A DNA stretch of 64,000 bases from Ferruginibacter sp. (GTDB lineage: Bacteria; Bacteroidota; Bacteroidia; Chitinophagales; Chitinophagaceae): the NCBI GenBank assembly GCA_019638575.1, contig JAHBTN010000014.1, positions 37,542 to 101,541 of the forward strand. Direction: 5' to 3'. Each line of letters opens with the position of its first letter. Position 1 is the first letter of the stretch. A program made the translations under genes and the position numbers. Under the pieces are notes generated by a model. That model worked only from the letters and a program-made list of their open reading frames with translations, did no database searches and was not told where the DNA came from. This document shows positions 43,655-53,269 of this stretch, piece by piece.

Positions 43655-45697
43655 TCAGGCGCCTTTCATTTCCTGCAGTAATTTTTGCAGCCTGAACATT
43701 TCATCCCTTAACCTGGCAGCCTCCATAAAATCAAGGTCTTTAGCCGCTTTATTCATTTCTTTTTTTGTTTTAGCGATGGCTTTTTCCATTTGTGGTATAG
43801 TTTCATACTGTACCTGTTCTTCTGCAGCTACTGTTACCAATTCTTCATCAAGGGCCAGTGAGTGAGGATTTGAGGGATCGTAACCTTTTACATCCAACAC
43901 CGAGCCTTGTGCAATAATTTGCCCGGTAGTTTTTTTAATGGTAGTAGGTATTATATCATGTTCGGTATTATAAGCAATTTGTTTTTCCCTTCGGCGATTG
44001 GTTTCATCAATGGTGCGTTGCATACTGTCGGTCATTTTATCAGCATAAAATATCACCAACCCATCAGCATTACGGGCTGCACGGCCAGCTGTTTGTGTAA
44101 GGCTTTTTTCATTTCTTAAAAAACCTTCTTTATCTGCATCCAGTATGGCAACCAGCGAAACCTCAGGAAGGTCTAATCCCTCTCTTAATAAATTTACTCC
44201 AACAAGCACATCAATTGTTCCTAGCCTTAACTCACGCAATATTTCCATCCTTTCCAGTGTATCTACTTCGCTGTGTATGTATTTACTTTTTATATCAATA
44301 CGGTGCAGGTATTTGTCCATTTCTTCGGCCATGCGTTTGGTTAGTGTGGTAACTAAAACCCGGCCGCCTTTTTTTACCCTGTTATCAATTTCATCCAGCA
44401 GGTCATCAATCTGGTTAATGGAAGGCCGCACTTCAATGGGAGGGTCTAACAAACCTGTTGGCCGCACCACCTGTTCCACCACTACGCCACCGCATTTTTC
44501 CAGTTCATATTTACCCGGTGTTGCCGATACATAAATTGTTTGGTTCAATAGCGTTTCAAATTCATGAAAGTTAAGCGGCCTGTTATCTAATGCCGATGGC
44601 AGGCGAAACCCATAATCTACCAATACCAGTTTACGGCTACGGTCGCCGCCATACATACCGCTTACCTGTGGTATAGTTTGATGGCTCTCATCAATGATGC
44701 AAATAAAATCTTTCGGAAAATAATCCAACAGGCAAAATGGCCTGGTGCCGGGTTTTCTTCTGTCAAAAAAACGAGAGTAGTTTTCTATACCATTGCAAAA
44801 GCCAAGTTCACGAATCATTTCTAGGTCGTAGTTCACCCTTTCGTTCACCCGCTGTGCTTCAATAAATTTTCCGCTGCTCTTAAAATAATTTTCCTGTGCC
44901 GCCACTTCGTCCTGTATTTCATGCACCACTTGCTGCAATACATCTTTAGGCGCCACATATAAGTTTGCCGGAAAAATGGCAGCATGCAGTACAGCGCTGA
45001 TACGTTTACCGCTGCTTAGTTCCAGCGTTTCTATCATTTCAATTTCATCACCAAAAAAAGTTATGCGGTAGCCAAAATCAACATAGGGTAGGTTAATATC
45101 AATGGTATCGCCTTTAACACGAAATGTGCCTCTTGTAAAATCTCCTTCGCTGCGGTTGTATAAAGAATTTACCAATGCATGTAAAAATCCCTGTCTTGAA
45201 ATAACCTGTCCCTGCTGTATGCGGATAATTCCGTTTTCGTAATCGGTGGGATTGCCCATACCATAAATGCAACTTACACTTGCTACAATGATAATATCCC
45301 TGCGGCCGCTTAATAACTGTGCCGTTGCCTGCAGGCGCAGTTTATCCAATTCTTCATTTATGCTAAGGTCTTTTTCAATATAAGTATTGCTCACAGGCAT
45401 ATAAGCCTCGGGCTGATAATAATCGTAATAAGAAACAAAATAGCCGACAGCATTATCAGGAAAAAATTGTTTTAGCTCGCCATATAATTGTGCAACCAAA
45501 GTTTTGTTATGAGTGATGACAAGCGTGGGCTTTTGCACCTGTTGTATCACATTTGCCATGGTAAAAGTTTTACCGCTGCCGGTAACGCCTAAAAGTGTTT
45601 GGTGTTTTTCGCCATTCAGGATACCATCGGTAAGCTGGCGTATAGCATCCGGCTGGTCGCCGGCCGGGGAATATGGTGCTTGAAGTTGAAAAGGCAT
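43655..45697 (-). CDS. uvrB: Excinuclease ABC subunit B
   Basis: The 680-aa protein has Walker A GVTGSGKT (residues 37-44), the beta-hairpin region SYYDYYQPEAYMP, and the helicase motifs through TAGRAARNADGLVIF. The C-terminal UVR motif (AAKDLDFMEAARLRDEMFRL) binds UvrC. It loads onto DNA with UvrA and verifies damage during nucleotide excision repair. The length is normal. Confidence 0.98.
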   Translation of the reverse strand: MPFQLQAPYSPAGDQPDAIRQLTDGILNGEKHQTLLGVTGSGKTFTMANVIQQVQKPTLVITHNKTLVAQLYGELKQFFPDNAVGYFVSYYDYYQPEAYMPVSNTYIEKDLSINEELDKLRLQATAQLLSGRRDIIIVASVSCIYGMGNPTDYENGIIRIQQGQVISRQGFLHALVNSLYNRSEGDFTRGTFRVKGDTIDINLPYVDFGYRITFFGDEIEMIETLELSSGKRISAVLHAAIFPANLYVAPKDVLQQVVHEIQDEVAAQENYFKSSGKFIEAQRVNERVNYDLEMIRELGFCNGIENYSRFFDRRKPGTRPFCLLDYFPKDFICIIDESHQTIPQVSGMYGGDRSRKLVLVDYGFRLPSALDNRPLNFHEFETLLNQTIYVSATPGKYELEKCGGVVVEQVVRPTGLLDPPIEVRPSINQIDDLLDEIDNRVKKGGRVLVTTLTKRMAEEMDKYLHRIDIKSKYIHSEVDTLERMEILRELRLGTIDVLVGVNLLREGLDLPEVSLVAILDADKEGFLRNEKSLTQTAGRAARNADGLVIFYADKMTDSMQRTIDETNRRREKQIAYNTEHDIIPTTIKKTTGQIIAQGSVLDVKGYDPSNPHSLALDEELVTVAAEEQVQYETIPQMEKAIAKTKKEMNKAAKDLDFMEAARLRDEMFRLQKLLQEMKGA

Positions 45698-45730
45698 AAT
45701 CAGTTTTGCAATTTACAAAACACAATACGA

Positions 45731-46015
45731 TTATTTTGACAGTAGTTTATCTGCTTCTCTTTTTCGTATAAACCATGCAATGGTAAACGACGGTATGAAA
45801 TCGGTAAATGGGAGAATCTCTTCTAAAAAATTTAAAACACTTCCAATCATACCAACCCGGCCACCAAACATTTTGTAAAATATAATTGCCGATATGGGAG
45901 CAAAAACCACATCTGCAGACTCGCCCAACCATGGTATAAGATAGGTTGCCATGCCTGCAATATCCATGGCTATGCAAATTGCAATATGCGGAACAAATAT
46001 TTTTTTATTAGTCAT
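45731..46015 (-). CDS. Small membrane protein, unknown
   Basis: The 94-aa protein has two hydrophobic segments (IAICIAMDIAGMATYLIPWL and VVFAPISAIIFYKMFGG) and a charged tail (RKREADKLLSK). It lies between uvrB and the terminator of the TlpA-like gene. No characterised family recognised. Confidence 0.65.
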   Translation of the reverse strand: MTNKKIFVPHIAICIAMDIAGMATYLIPWLGESADVVFAPISAIIFYKMFGGRVGMIGSVLNFLEEILPFTDFIPSFTIAWFIRKREADKLLSK

Positions 46016-46024
46016 GATATAACA

Positions 46025-46054
46025 AAAACGGGTTGAAAAAGTACAACCCGTTTT
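46025..46054 (-). terminator. Rho-independent terminator, 11-bp stem
   Basis: AAAACGGGTTG and CAACCCGTTTT pair around an 8-nt loop. On the minus strand the hairpin lies directly after the stop of the TlpA-like gene and runs into T-rich sequence. Confidence 0.85.
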
Positions 46055-46072
46055 ATTTGTTTTAGAATTTTT

Positions 46073-48007
46073 TTATTTCACCTGCTTCTTTGCCGGCATA
46101 TCGGCACTTGCCATTTCCACCATCATACTCACTTCATCAATTAGGGCATCATCGTTGCCGCCAAAGCCTACACTTTTAAAACGTATGTTACCGGTTTTAT
46201 CAATGATGAATTTTGTGGGTATGCCGCTAACTTTAAAATCGGCCACTACTTTATCTTCATTATCCAGCAAAACATGAAACGGGTAATTATTTTTAGTCAT
46301 AAAATCGGCAGCATTTTGTTTTTTATTTTCCACCGATTCCCAGGTATCTACAAAAACAAATTTCACATCATCCCTTGCCTTTAATTTTTCCTGTACCGCT
46401 TTCATGGCAGGCATCGATGCAATACAGGGGCCACACCAGGTTGCCCAAAAATCTACTACCACCACTTTGCCATTAAGGCCGGCAAGGCTAATATCATTTC
46501 CATCAAGGTCTTTTAAAGTAAACTTGGGAGCTGCTTCATTAATCATGCTTTTGGCAAGCTCTTCCCTTCTTTTTTCTTTGGCTGCTGCTTCCAGTTTAGT
46601 AAGATACTCATCAAACCCCTTATCCGATTTTTTTTCTTCTACATATAAATTCTTCAGTAATTCTTTTGTTTTAGAAGTGGCGGCTCCATCCTTTACAAAC
46701 TTTTCTATTTCTTTTTTGGCCTTTTCGGCAGGTGAAACTTTTATCAATAACTCGCTATAACGCTCATTGTATTCTGCATTTTTAAACTCATTTATACTTG
46801 CAGCATCTTTTGCATACCGAAAGCCGTTTTTATAGTCTTTTAAATTATAAAGTATTAGGGAGTAGGTGTCGCCATACATAGCATATTGCCTTTTACGTTG
46901 CTCATCCCATTGTTTTTTAGTTATGCTTCCCGGCTTTTTTTCTACAGGCGAAGTCATTTCTTTTTTTGCCCAGGCAGTAGCTTCATAACTCATTTGTTTA
47001 GCTTCGGGTAAGGCCTCGTTTGCCAATGCCATGTACCAGGCAGAATTGTTGTAAACACTGGCTTTATCTGCCATTGGTAAATCTTTAGCCCAGTATTTTA
47101 ATGCTTCATAATTTTTATCTTTTTGATAAGCTTCAGCAATATTGCTTTTTAAATAATTTATCGTTTGCTTATCATCTGCTGTAGGCGGATAGGCTTTAAT
47201 ATATTCTTCAAATGCTGCTTTTTTACTATCGCCACCCTTGGCTTTATAAACAACATTCATGGCTTCGGTTTTTTTCCATTTGCCATCGGGGAATTTTTCC
47301 TTCATAATGTTGGTAAAAGAATCGGCCGTACTCTTCATCTTAAAACGGTTGTACCATTGCGAAAGAATTCCATAATCTGCTTCTTTTAAATTAGATTGAG
47401 CAGCCAGTTCATTTAATTTTTCAATGATAACCGGCTGGGCTTCTTTTTTCTTTGCCGAATTAATGGCATATAGGTAAGACGAAAAATAGGCTGCGTCATT
47501 TTTTGCATCGGGGTAATCTTTCATCCCTTCTTCAATCAATGCAAGATTTTTATCCGCTGCTGTTTTCATATTAAACAAGTATTCGCCATACCCGTTATAA
47601 AGCGAACCTGCAGCTGCGTAATAACCCAACACAGGTTTGTTTTTTTCATATACAGGTACTATATATCCATCACCGGCATTATTGTCTTTAACTTTATTAT
47701 CATTTGCCGAAAAACCAAATGCAATACAGGTTGCATTGCTGTCTAATTTAAAATTGCCCGAAAATACTGTTCCTGTTTGTACTGTTTTTGGTTCTAAAAC
47801 ATTCATCCCTTTTTTGCCAAACACATACAGCAAAACGTCAATCTTTTTTTCATCAATCAACGGCGATAATTTTTTATCGTATTTAAAACTTACCGTTTGC
47901 CCGTGTTTTGGCATTGATGGAGTTATTTGTAAGGCTTCAAACTTTACCTGTGCTTTTACTGCGCCTGATATTATAAAAAGGCATACAGCTACCATTAATT
48001 TTTTCAT
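46073..48007 (-). CDS. TlpA-like thiol-disulfide oxidoreductase with long N-terminal region
   Basis: The 644-aa protein has a signal peptide and a C-terminal thioredoxin domain with WCGPC (Cys525 and Cys528) and the cis-Pro loop VSGIPTKFI. The ~490 residues between contain helical, Lys-rich TPR-like repeats and no recognised catalytic motif. Such proteins are frequent in Bacteroidota and may reduce periplasmic disulfides, perhaps for cytochrome maturation. A TTG-N19-TACGTTTG promoter lies at 48061-48090. Confidence 0.85.
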   Translation of the reverse strand: MKKLMVAVCLFIISGAVKAQVKFEALQITPSMPKHGQTVSFKYDKKLSPLIDEKKIDVLLYVFGKKGMNVLEPKTVQTGTVFSGNFKLDSNATCIAFGFSANDNKVKDNNAGDGYIVPVYEKNKPVLGYYAAAGSLYNGYGEYLFNMKTAADKNLALIEEGMKDYPDAKNDAAYFSSYLYAINSAKKKEAQPVIIEKLNELAAQSNLKEADYGILSQWYNRFKMKSTADSFTNIMKEKFPDGKWKKTEAMNVVYKAKGGDSKKAAFEEYIKAYPPTADDKQTINYLKSNIAEAYQKDKNYEALKYWAKDLPMADKASVYNNSAWYMALANEALPEAKQMSYEATAWAKKEMTSPVEKKPGSITKKQWDEQRKRQYAMYGDTYSLILYNLKDYKNGFRYAKDAASINEFKNAEYNERYSELLIKVSPAEKAKKEIEKFVKDGAATSKTKELLKNLYVEEKKSDKGFDEYLTKLEAAAKEKRREELAKSMINEAAPKFTLKDLDGNDISLAGLNGKVVVVDFWATWCGPCIASMPAMKAVQEKLKARDDVKFVFVDTWESVENKKQNAADFMTKNNYPFHVLLDNEDKVVADFKVSGIPTKFIIDKTGNIRFKSVGFGGNDDALIDEVSMMVEMASADMPAKKQVK

Positions 48008-48060
48008 GGGGGTGTTGTTTTAGTATGAATAATAAAATTAAAGTGAAATCCATTTATTAA

Positions 48061-48090
48061 CAAACGTACAATGTTAATTCTTTAATCAAC
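48061..48090 (-). promoter_or_regulatory. Promoter TTG-N19-TACGTTTG (minus strand)
   Basis: On the minus strand TTG (48090-48088) and TACGTTTG (48068-48061) are 19 nt apart, matching the Bacteroidota consensus closely. It lies 54 nt before the ATG of the TlpA-like gene. Confidence 0.65.
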
Positions 48091-48171
48091 GTTATAGTGC
48101 TGCAAATACAAAAGGGTATGTACAGGAAAAGTCAATATTGTATTGTACTTCATTTTAATTGATGTAAACCC

Positions 48172-48201
48172 TTGCCGTACGGTTGATTTAACGTACATTT
48201 G
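48172..48201 (+). promoter_or_regulatory. Promoter TTG-N19-TACATTTG before typA
   Basis: TTG (48172-48174) and TACATTTG (48194-48201), spacing 19. With the minus-strand promoter at 48061-48090 they form a divergent pair. The typA leader would be ~85 nt. Confidence 0.65.
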
Positions 48202-48292
48202 CGCCCTTTAAAACAACAGCCTTAAGAAAGCTGTAAGTCATTTGCCTTTTTGCTTTTGCAATAAGCTTAAGTGTAAGGCCAAAAGTTATACA

Positions 48293-50104
48293 ATGAATAT
48301 AAGGAACATCGCCATTATTGCCCACGTAGATCACGGTAAAACAACCCTGGTTGATAAGATTTTGCACAGCACCAACATTTTCCGTGAAAACCAGGAAACC
48401 GGTGAATTGATAATGGATAATAATGATTTGGAAAGAGAAAGGGGCATTACCATTTTCAGTAAAAACGTATCGGTTACCTATAAGGGCGTTAAGATTAATG
48501 TGATTGATACACCGGGCCACAGTGATTTTGGTGGCGAGGTAGAACGGGTTTTAAAAATGGCCGACGGCGTTTTATTATTGGTTGATGCATTTGAAGGGCC
48601 AATGCCGCAAACAAGATTTGTATTACAAAAAGCATTGCAATTAGGCTTGCACCCGATTGTTGTTATCAATAAGGTTGATAAGCCAAACTGCCGCCCCGAT
48701 GAAGTGCACGATGCAGTTTTTGAATTGTTCTTTAACCTTGATGCTACTGAAGAGCAATTGGATTTTCCTACTATTTACGGCAGCAGCAAGAATGGATGGA
48801 TGAATACTTCATTAACTGAAACCGACAATATTTTTCCTTTGCTTGATGCAATACTGGAACATGTACCCGAGCCGGTGGTGAATGAAGGCACTACGCAGAT
48901 GCAGATTACTTCATTAGACTACTCATCTTTCCTGGGAAGAATTGCCGTAGGCAAAGTAGCAAGGGGAACAGTAAAAGAAGGGCAGCAGGTAACATTGGTA
49001 CAAGCCGGTGGAACAATAAAAAAAATGAAAGTGAAAGAGCTGTACACTTTTGAAGCACTTGGCAAAAAGAAAGCAACAGAAGTGGCTGCTGGCGATATTT
49101 GCGCTATTGTTGGTTTGGATGAATTTAATATAGGTGATACAATTTGCGATGTTGATTTTCCGGAGGCACTGCCTGTTATCAGCGTAGATGAGCCAACCAT
49201 GAGTATGATGTTCAGCATCAACAACTCGCCCTTCTTTGGCCGTGAAGGAAAGTTTGTTACATCTCGCCATTTGCGAGACAGGTTAATGAAAGAAACCGAA
49301 AAAAATCTTGCACTACGTGTAGAAGATACCGATAGCGCCGATAGCTTTTTAGTGTATGGCCGTGGTATTTTGCACCTGGGCATATTGATAGAAACCATGC
49401 GCCGGGAAGGTTTTGAGTTAACGGTTGGTAATCCGCAGGTGTTGGTGAAAGAAATTGATGGTAAAAAATGTGAGCCTTATGAAACACTTGTTGTGGATGT
49501 ACCATCGGAATTTAGCGGAAAAGTAATTGATATGGTAACGCAACGCAAGGGCGAAATGCTGATAATGGAAAGCAAGGGCGAAATGCAGCATCTTGAGTTT
49601 GATATTCCATCAAGAGGATTGATAGGCTTGCGAAGCAGCATGCTTACCAATACGGCAGGCGAAGCCGTGATGGCGCACAGGTTTACAGATTACCGCCCCT
49701 GGAAGGGTGTGATACCCGGCAGGAACAACGGTGTGCTGTTATCTAAAAATATGGAAAGAACCACCGCTTACTCAATTGATAAATTACAAGACAGGGGAAG
49801 GTTTTTTGTAGATCCGGGAGATGAAGTGTATGCAGGGCAAATTATTGCCGAGCATATTAAGCCAGGCGATTTAAATGTAAACGCTACCGAAGCAAAAAAA
49901 CTTACCAACCACCGTGCAAGCGGCAGCGATGATGCAAGCCGTGCCGCACCAAAAATACAGATGACTTTAGAAGAGTGTATGGAATACATACAGCAAGACG
50001 AATGTATTGAAGTAACACCCAAAAGCATACGCATGCGTAAAGTGATACTGGATGAGAATGAGCGTAACAAGGCTTCGAAGCAGTTAAAGAGCGAGCCGGT
50101 TTAA
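48293..50104 (+). CDS. typA: Translational GTPase TypA/BipA
   Basis: The 603-aa protein has G1 AHVDHGKTT, G2 RERGITIFS, G3 DTPGH and G4 NKVDK. The EF-G-like domains III and V and the unique TypA C-terminus follow. It binds the ribosome and helps with 50S assembly at low temperature and under stress. The frame runs open upstream to 48242 (TTG), but the ATG at 48293 fits the family start MNIRNIAIIAHVDHGKT. Confidence 0.97.
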   Translation: MNIRNIAIIAHVDHGKTTLVDKILHSTNIFRENQETGELIMDNNDLERERGITIFSKNVSVTYKGVKINVIDTPGHSDFGGEVERVLKMADGVLLLVDAFEGPMPQTRFVLQKALQLGLHPIVVINKVDKPNCRPDEVHDAVFELFFNLDATEEQLDFPTIYGSSKNGWMNTSLTETDNIFPLLDAILEHVPEPVVNEGTTQMQITSLDYSSFLGRIAVGKVARGTVKEGQQVTLVQAGGTIKKMKVKELYTFEALGKKKATEVAAGDICAIVGLDEFNIGDTICDVDFPEALPVISVDEPTMSMMFSINNSPFFGREGKFVTSRHLRDRLMKETEKNLALRVEDTDSADSFLVYGRGILHLGILIETMRREGFELTVGNPQVLVKEIDGKKCEPYETLVVDVPSEFSGKVIDMVTQRKGEMLIMESKGEMQHLEFDIPSRGLIGLRSSMLTNTAGEAVMAHRFTDYRPWKGVIPGRNNGVLLSKNMERTTAYSIDKLQDRGRFFVDPGDEVYAGQIIAEHIKPGDLNVNATEAKKLTNHRASGSDDASRAAPKIQMTLEECMEYIQQDECIEVTPKSIRMRKVILDENERNKASKQLKSEPV

Positions 50105-50110
50105 AAAATA

Positions 50111-51223
50111 CTAAAAGCAAAATTTTTTTAAAATCTCCGCAGTCTTTTTTTCATAAGGCTGCGGATATTTTTTTGTAAAAGTTTCAAAAGCTTTTTTACC
50201 CATATCAGCCCAGTTGTGTTTTTGTTGCCAGCATTTTTCAAGTGTCATATCTAATGCAGCCACAGATATTTCATTACATATAAATCCATTTAAAGTGTCT
50301 GAAATCCACAATGGCATATCGCCCACATTGCTTACCAGGCAAGGCCTTGCCATAGCCATAGCCTCTACAACACTAATAGGCATTGCATCAATGCGGGTGC
50401 ATTGCAATAATAAATGGCTTTGTAATAAAGTTTGTTTAACATTGGCAGTATAACCTTTTAAAAATACTTTATTCTCCAGTCCGGATTCACTCACCAGTTT
50501 TTCTAATAGCACTTTATCTTTTCCTTTACCGTATAAATGTAATTGCCAGTTTCTTTCTTTCCATTTAGATGCTGCTAAAACTTTAATCAGTATATCCTGC
50601 GCTTTACGATCAATATCCAGTTCTGCCAGCATCACCCAGGTACAGGTGCCATTTTCAAGCGGGGGAAACGCAGGCGCTTCGTTTTCCGGAATAAAAGTAA
50701 TAGGATTTGTTAGTGTAGATTTTTTTTCAATTGTAAAGTAGAATTTTCGTTCTAACACTTCAAATATTTTTCCGGCATCGCCAAAGTTCATTTGTGCACC
50801 GTACATCCAGCGTTGTAATAATTCTTTTTTTGAAAGGGAAAGTTTCGCTTTTTCGTTATAGTTGTGGTTAATGATTACATAACCGGGAAGTTTTTTATAA
50901 AGATTCTTAAAAGGTGCATGCAGCACATCTTCCCAACCACCCTGGTTTACAACAACAAGGTTGTAATTTTTAAAATTGATTTTATTGAGCGATTTTTTTA
51001 TTGCGATTTTTTTAAATAATCCTTTTTTATTGGGCAACAGGTAAATATCACACCCGGCCGATTTTAATTTTTTTGTACGTTCTTCTTTCTCTTTCCAATC
51101 AAAGTAACAAACACTTACACGGTAATTATTTGTACTCATCCATAAAGCAGTACGGTACCATACTTCTTCACTACCGCCCCATGCAGCGCCATTCATCAAC
51201 GAGATAAATAAAATTGATTTCAA
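50111..51223 (-). CDS. Glycosyltransferase family 4 protein
   Basis: The 370-aa protein has the GT-B fold: N-terminal MKSILFISLMNGAAWGGSEE, then the C-terminal Rossmann half with VFLKGYTANVKQTLLQSHLL and the conserved acidic loop PISVVEAMAMARPCLVSNVG. It should use a nucleotide-sugar to extend a glycan, probably LPS or capsule. Translation must start at TTG (51223), because the first ATG would remove the first beta strand. It is convergent with typA. Confidence 0.85.
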   Translation of the reverse strand: MKSILFISLMNGAAWGGSEEVWYRTALWMSTNNYRVSVCYFDWKEKEERTKKLKSAGCDIYLLPNKKGLFKKIAIKKSLNKINFKNYNLVVVNQGGWEDVLHAPFKNLYKKLPGYVIINHNYNEKAKLSLSKKELLQRWMYGAQMNFGDAGKIFEVLERKFYFTIEKKSTLTNPITFIPENEAPAFPPLENGTCTWVMLAELDIDRKAQDILIKVLAASKWKERNWQLHLYGKGKDKVLLEKLVSESGLENKVFLKGYTANVKQTLLQSHLLLQCTRIDAMPISVVEAMAMARPCLVSNVGDMPLWISDTLNGFICNEISVAALDMTLEKCWQQKHNWADMGKKAFETFTKKYPQPYEKKTAEILKKFCF

Positions 51224-51380
51224 ACTATTGCCTGCATTTATAAATTGTGTAAGGAATATATTTTGCTACTAATTTAACCTATTATTTTAATGCACGTTAA
51301 GTTTTATACTCTTCAAAATTCTTTTGTCTTTTAAGCAGAGATCTCCATCTTTACAAATATTTCTTTTAAATCAATAGCAC

Positions 51381-52157
51381 TTGAGCATATCACACCATAC
51401 AAATAATTTTCTTAAACAATACTTTGATAAGGTGTTGGTGGTAACTATTCCCCGGCTTACTATGCGGCAACAGGCCATACAGCAAAACCTTTCGGGTCTT
51501 GATTTTGAATTTTTTTATGGCGCCGATAAGTTGGAAATAGATTTTGAAGAAGCCAAAACAGATGGCACTTACGATGAAGCAACAGCCAAAAAATTACAAA
51601 GACAAGGCAAAGCTCTTAATCATGGTGAACTGGCCTGCTCACTAACTCACCGGATGGTATATGCTGCAATGATTAAAAACAGTTGGAAAAAAGTGTTGAT
51701 ACTGGAAGATGATGCGATACCATTATTGGCAACAATCAACCAATTGCCGCAAACCTTGCAAGAGTTGCCTGCCAACTGGGAACTGGTTTACCTGGGTTAT
51801 TTAAAACATGAAAAAGTAACTATGGGGTTAAAAGTAAAACAGTTTTTTTATAAAATAGCCAGTGCATTGGGCCTTATGGTATGGAGCTATAAAATGGTAA
51901 GCAATCTTTTACCAAAACCATACAGTAAACATTTACGTAAAGCGGGCTTTCATGATTGTACACATGCCTATGCTGTAACACAGCAAGCGGCAGCAAAATT
52001 ACTTGCTGCACAAACACCCGTTGTGTACCGTGCCGATGATCTTTTATCATCTACCATCATGAAAGGTGAATTAATGGCCTTTATAACAGAGCCTAAATTT
52101 TTTGACCAGGAAATTTTTCACAATGCATCCATTGCATCAGAAATAAAAGAAGGGTAG
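51381..52157 (+). CDS. Glycosyltransferase family 25 protein
   Basis: The 258-aa protein has the GT25 pattern: KVLVVTIPRLTMRQQAIQQ at the N-terminus, then GELACSLTHRMVYAAM and VLILEDDAIPL (the DxD-like site). The C-terminal HAYAVTQQAAAKLL is also typical. It should transfer galactose or a similar sugar to LPS. The only start that keeps the first strand is TTG at 51381, since a stop lies upstream. Confidence 0.87.
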   Translation: MSISHHTNNFLKQYFDKVLVVTIPRLTMRQQAIQQNLSGLDFEFFYGADKLEIDFEEAKTDGTYDEATAKKLQRQGKALNHGELACSLTHRMVYAAMIKNSWKKVLILEDDAIPLLATINQLPQTLQELPANWELVYLGYLKHEKVTMGLKVKQFFYKIASALGLMVWSYKMVSNLLPKPYSKHLRKAGFHDCTHAYAVTQQAAAKLLAAQTPVVYRADDLLSSTIMKGELMAFITEPKFFDQEIFHNASIASEIKEG

Positions 52158-52175
52158 GTATATTAATTATTACAG

Positions 52176-52901
52176 CTACTCCATCTTATCTATTACTTTT
52201 TTTAAAGCCCCGGCCATTTTTGTATTTATCTTAAGCAGTTCTTCGTATTGCTGCATAGCGCCGGCCTTATCTTTTAACTCTGCATAGCAATACCCGGTGT
52301 ACAGATAGGCAAGGTCAACAACCGAAACAGCAAGGGTTTTTTTAAATTGTGTAATAGCATCCCCAAAGCGGCCGCTTTGCCTGTAAGCATAAGCAAGTTC
52401 GCCATAAGCAGTCCTGTAATTATTATTAACAGCAAGCGATTTTATGCCATATACAATGGCCGAGTCGTATTTCATTTTTGTATTAAAACACCAGGCTATA
52501 TTATTATAAATTTCTTCGTTAGCGGTATCGTATAATGCAGCCTTAGTAAAAAAATAGAGAGAGGAATCGGTATTGCTTCTAAAGTAACGATAAATTTTTC
52601 CTGCGCCAACAAGGGCACCAGTTAATGTAGGGTTTATAGCCACCGCTTTCTTATAAATAGCCAGGGCATCATTGTATTTGCCTGTCATCATATACAGTTC
52701 GCCCAGTTCAATATAAGCCGAATCGTATTTTTTATTTAAGCTGATAGCAGCTTTAAAAGCCTGGATGGCTTCGGGAATCATTTTCTTTTTTTTGTATTCT
52801 TTTCCATTATTAAAAAATATGGTTGCTTTATTGGAAGATTGTGCATACAAAGATGACAAACCAATAAATAGAAAAATAAAAAATACAAACAGCTTAGGCA
52901 T
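52176..52901 (-). CDS. Exported TPR-repeat protein
   Basis: The 241-aa protein has a signal peptide (MPKLFVFFIFLFIGLSSLYA) followed by five or six TPR motifs, for example AIQAFKAAISLNKKYDSAYI and ALAIYKKAVAINPTLTGALV. TPR domains bind partner proteins; the partner is unknown. The frame is open upstream to 53018, but the ATG at 52901 starts the signal peptide and avoids overlapping the small gene at 53018. Confidence 0.82.
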   Translation of the reverse strand: MPKLFVFFIFLFIGLSSLYAQSSNKATIFFNNGKEYKKKKMIPEAIQAFKAAISLNKKYDSAYIELGELYMMTGKYNDALAIYKKAVAINPTLTGALVGAGKIYRYFRSNTDSSLYFFTKAALYDTANEEIYNNIAWCFNTKMKYDSAIVYGIKSLAVNNNYRTAYGELAYAYRQSGRFGDAITQFKKTLAVSVVDLAYLYTGYCYAELKDKAGAMQQYEELLKINTKMAGALKKVIDKME

Positions 52902-53002
52902 AAATACAAAAGGTTTTTGGTAAAAATAAATAAAGTAGTTTACAGCAACAATTAAGCGTAATGTTTTATCAAATAATTTAAATGAATTTAAATACGGGGG
53001 CT

Positions 53003-53010
53003 TAACTTTG
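53003..53010 (+). promoter_or_regulatory. Bacteroidota -7 element TAACTTTG
   Basis: An exact TAnnTTTG match 7 nt before the ATG at 53018, again predicting a very short or absent leader. No -33 element is clear. Confidence 0.5.
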
Positions 53011-53017
53011 CGGTACA

Positions 53018-53242
53018 ATGAAAAAGCTGTTTTATATAACTGTTTTGTTTTTTATAGTGCTTCTTGTATGGAGTAATGCTGGTGCACAATGTTCAGTATG
53101 TACAAAAACTGCATTGCAATTGGGAGAAAAGCCGGCAACCGGCCTTAACAGGGCCATCCTTTACCTGATGCTGGCGCCATTTACCATTGTAGGTTTTATT
53201 GGTTACCGCTTATGGCGGGGAAACAAGGGAGTTAAAGAATAA
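53018..53242 (+). CDS. Small exported membrane protein, unknown
   Basis: The 74-aa protein has an N-terminal signal or helix (FYITVLFFIVLLVWSNAGA), the pair CSVC, and a second membrane helix (AILYLMLAPFTIVGFIGYRL) with a basic tail. The CSVC pair just after the cleavage site could bind metal or be redox-active. Its location beside meaB gives no clue. It is probably a real gene because of the -7 box directly before it. Confidence 0.7.
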   Translation: MKKLFYITVLFFIVLLVWSNAGAQCSVCTKTALQLGEKPATGLNRAILYLMLAPFTIVGFIGYRLWRGNKGVKE

Positions 53243-53269
53243 ACAACTCGCCGTATTATTTCTCAATTA

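Noticed and set aside
48242-48292. N-terminal extension of typA
   Set aside because: The extension begins with TTG and has no homology to TypA, whose start MNIRNIAIIAHVDHGKT coincides with the ATG at 48293.
48919-49398. A 159-aa antisense open frame
   Set aside because: It is inside typA on the opposite strand, with no promoter or protein features.
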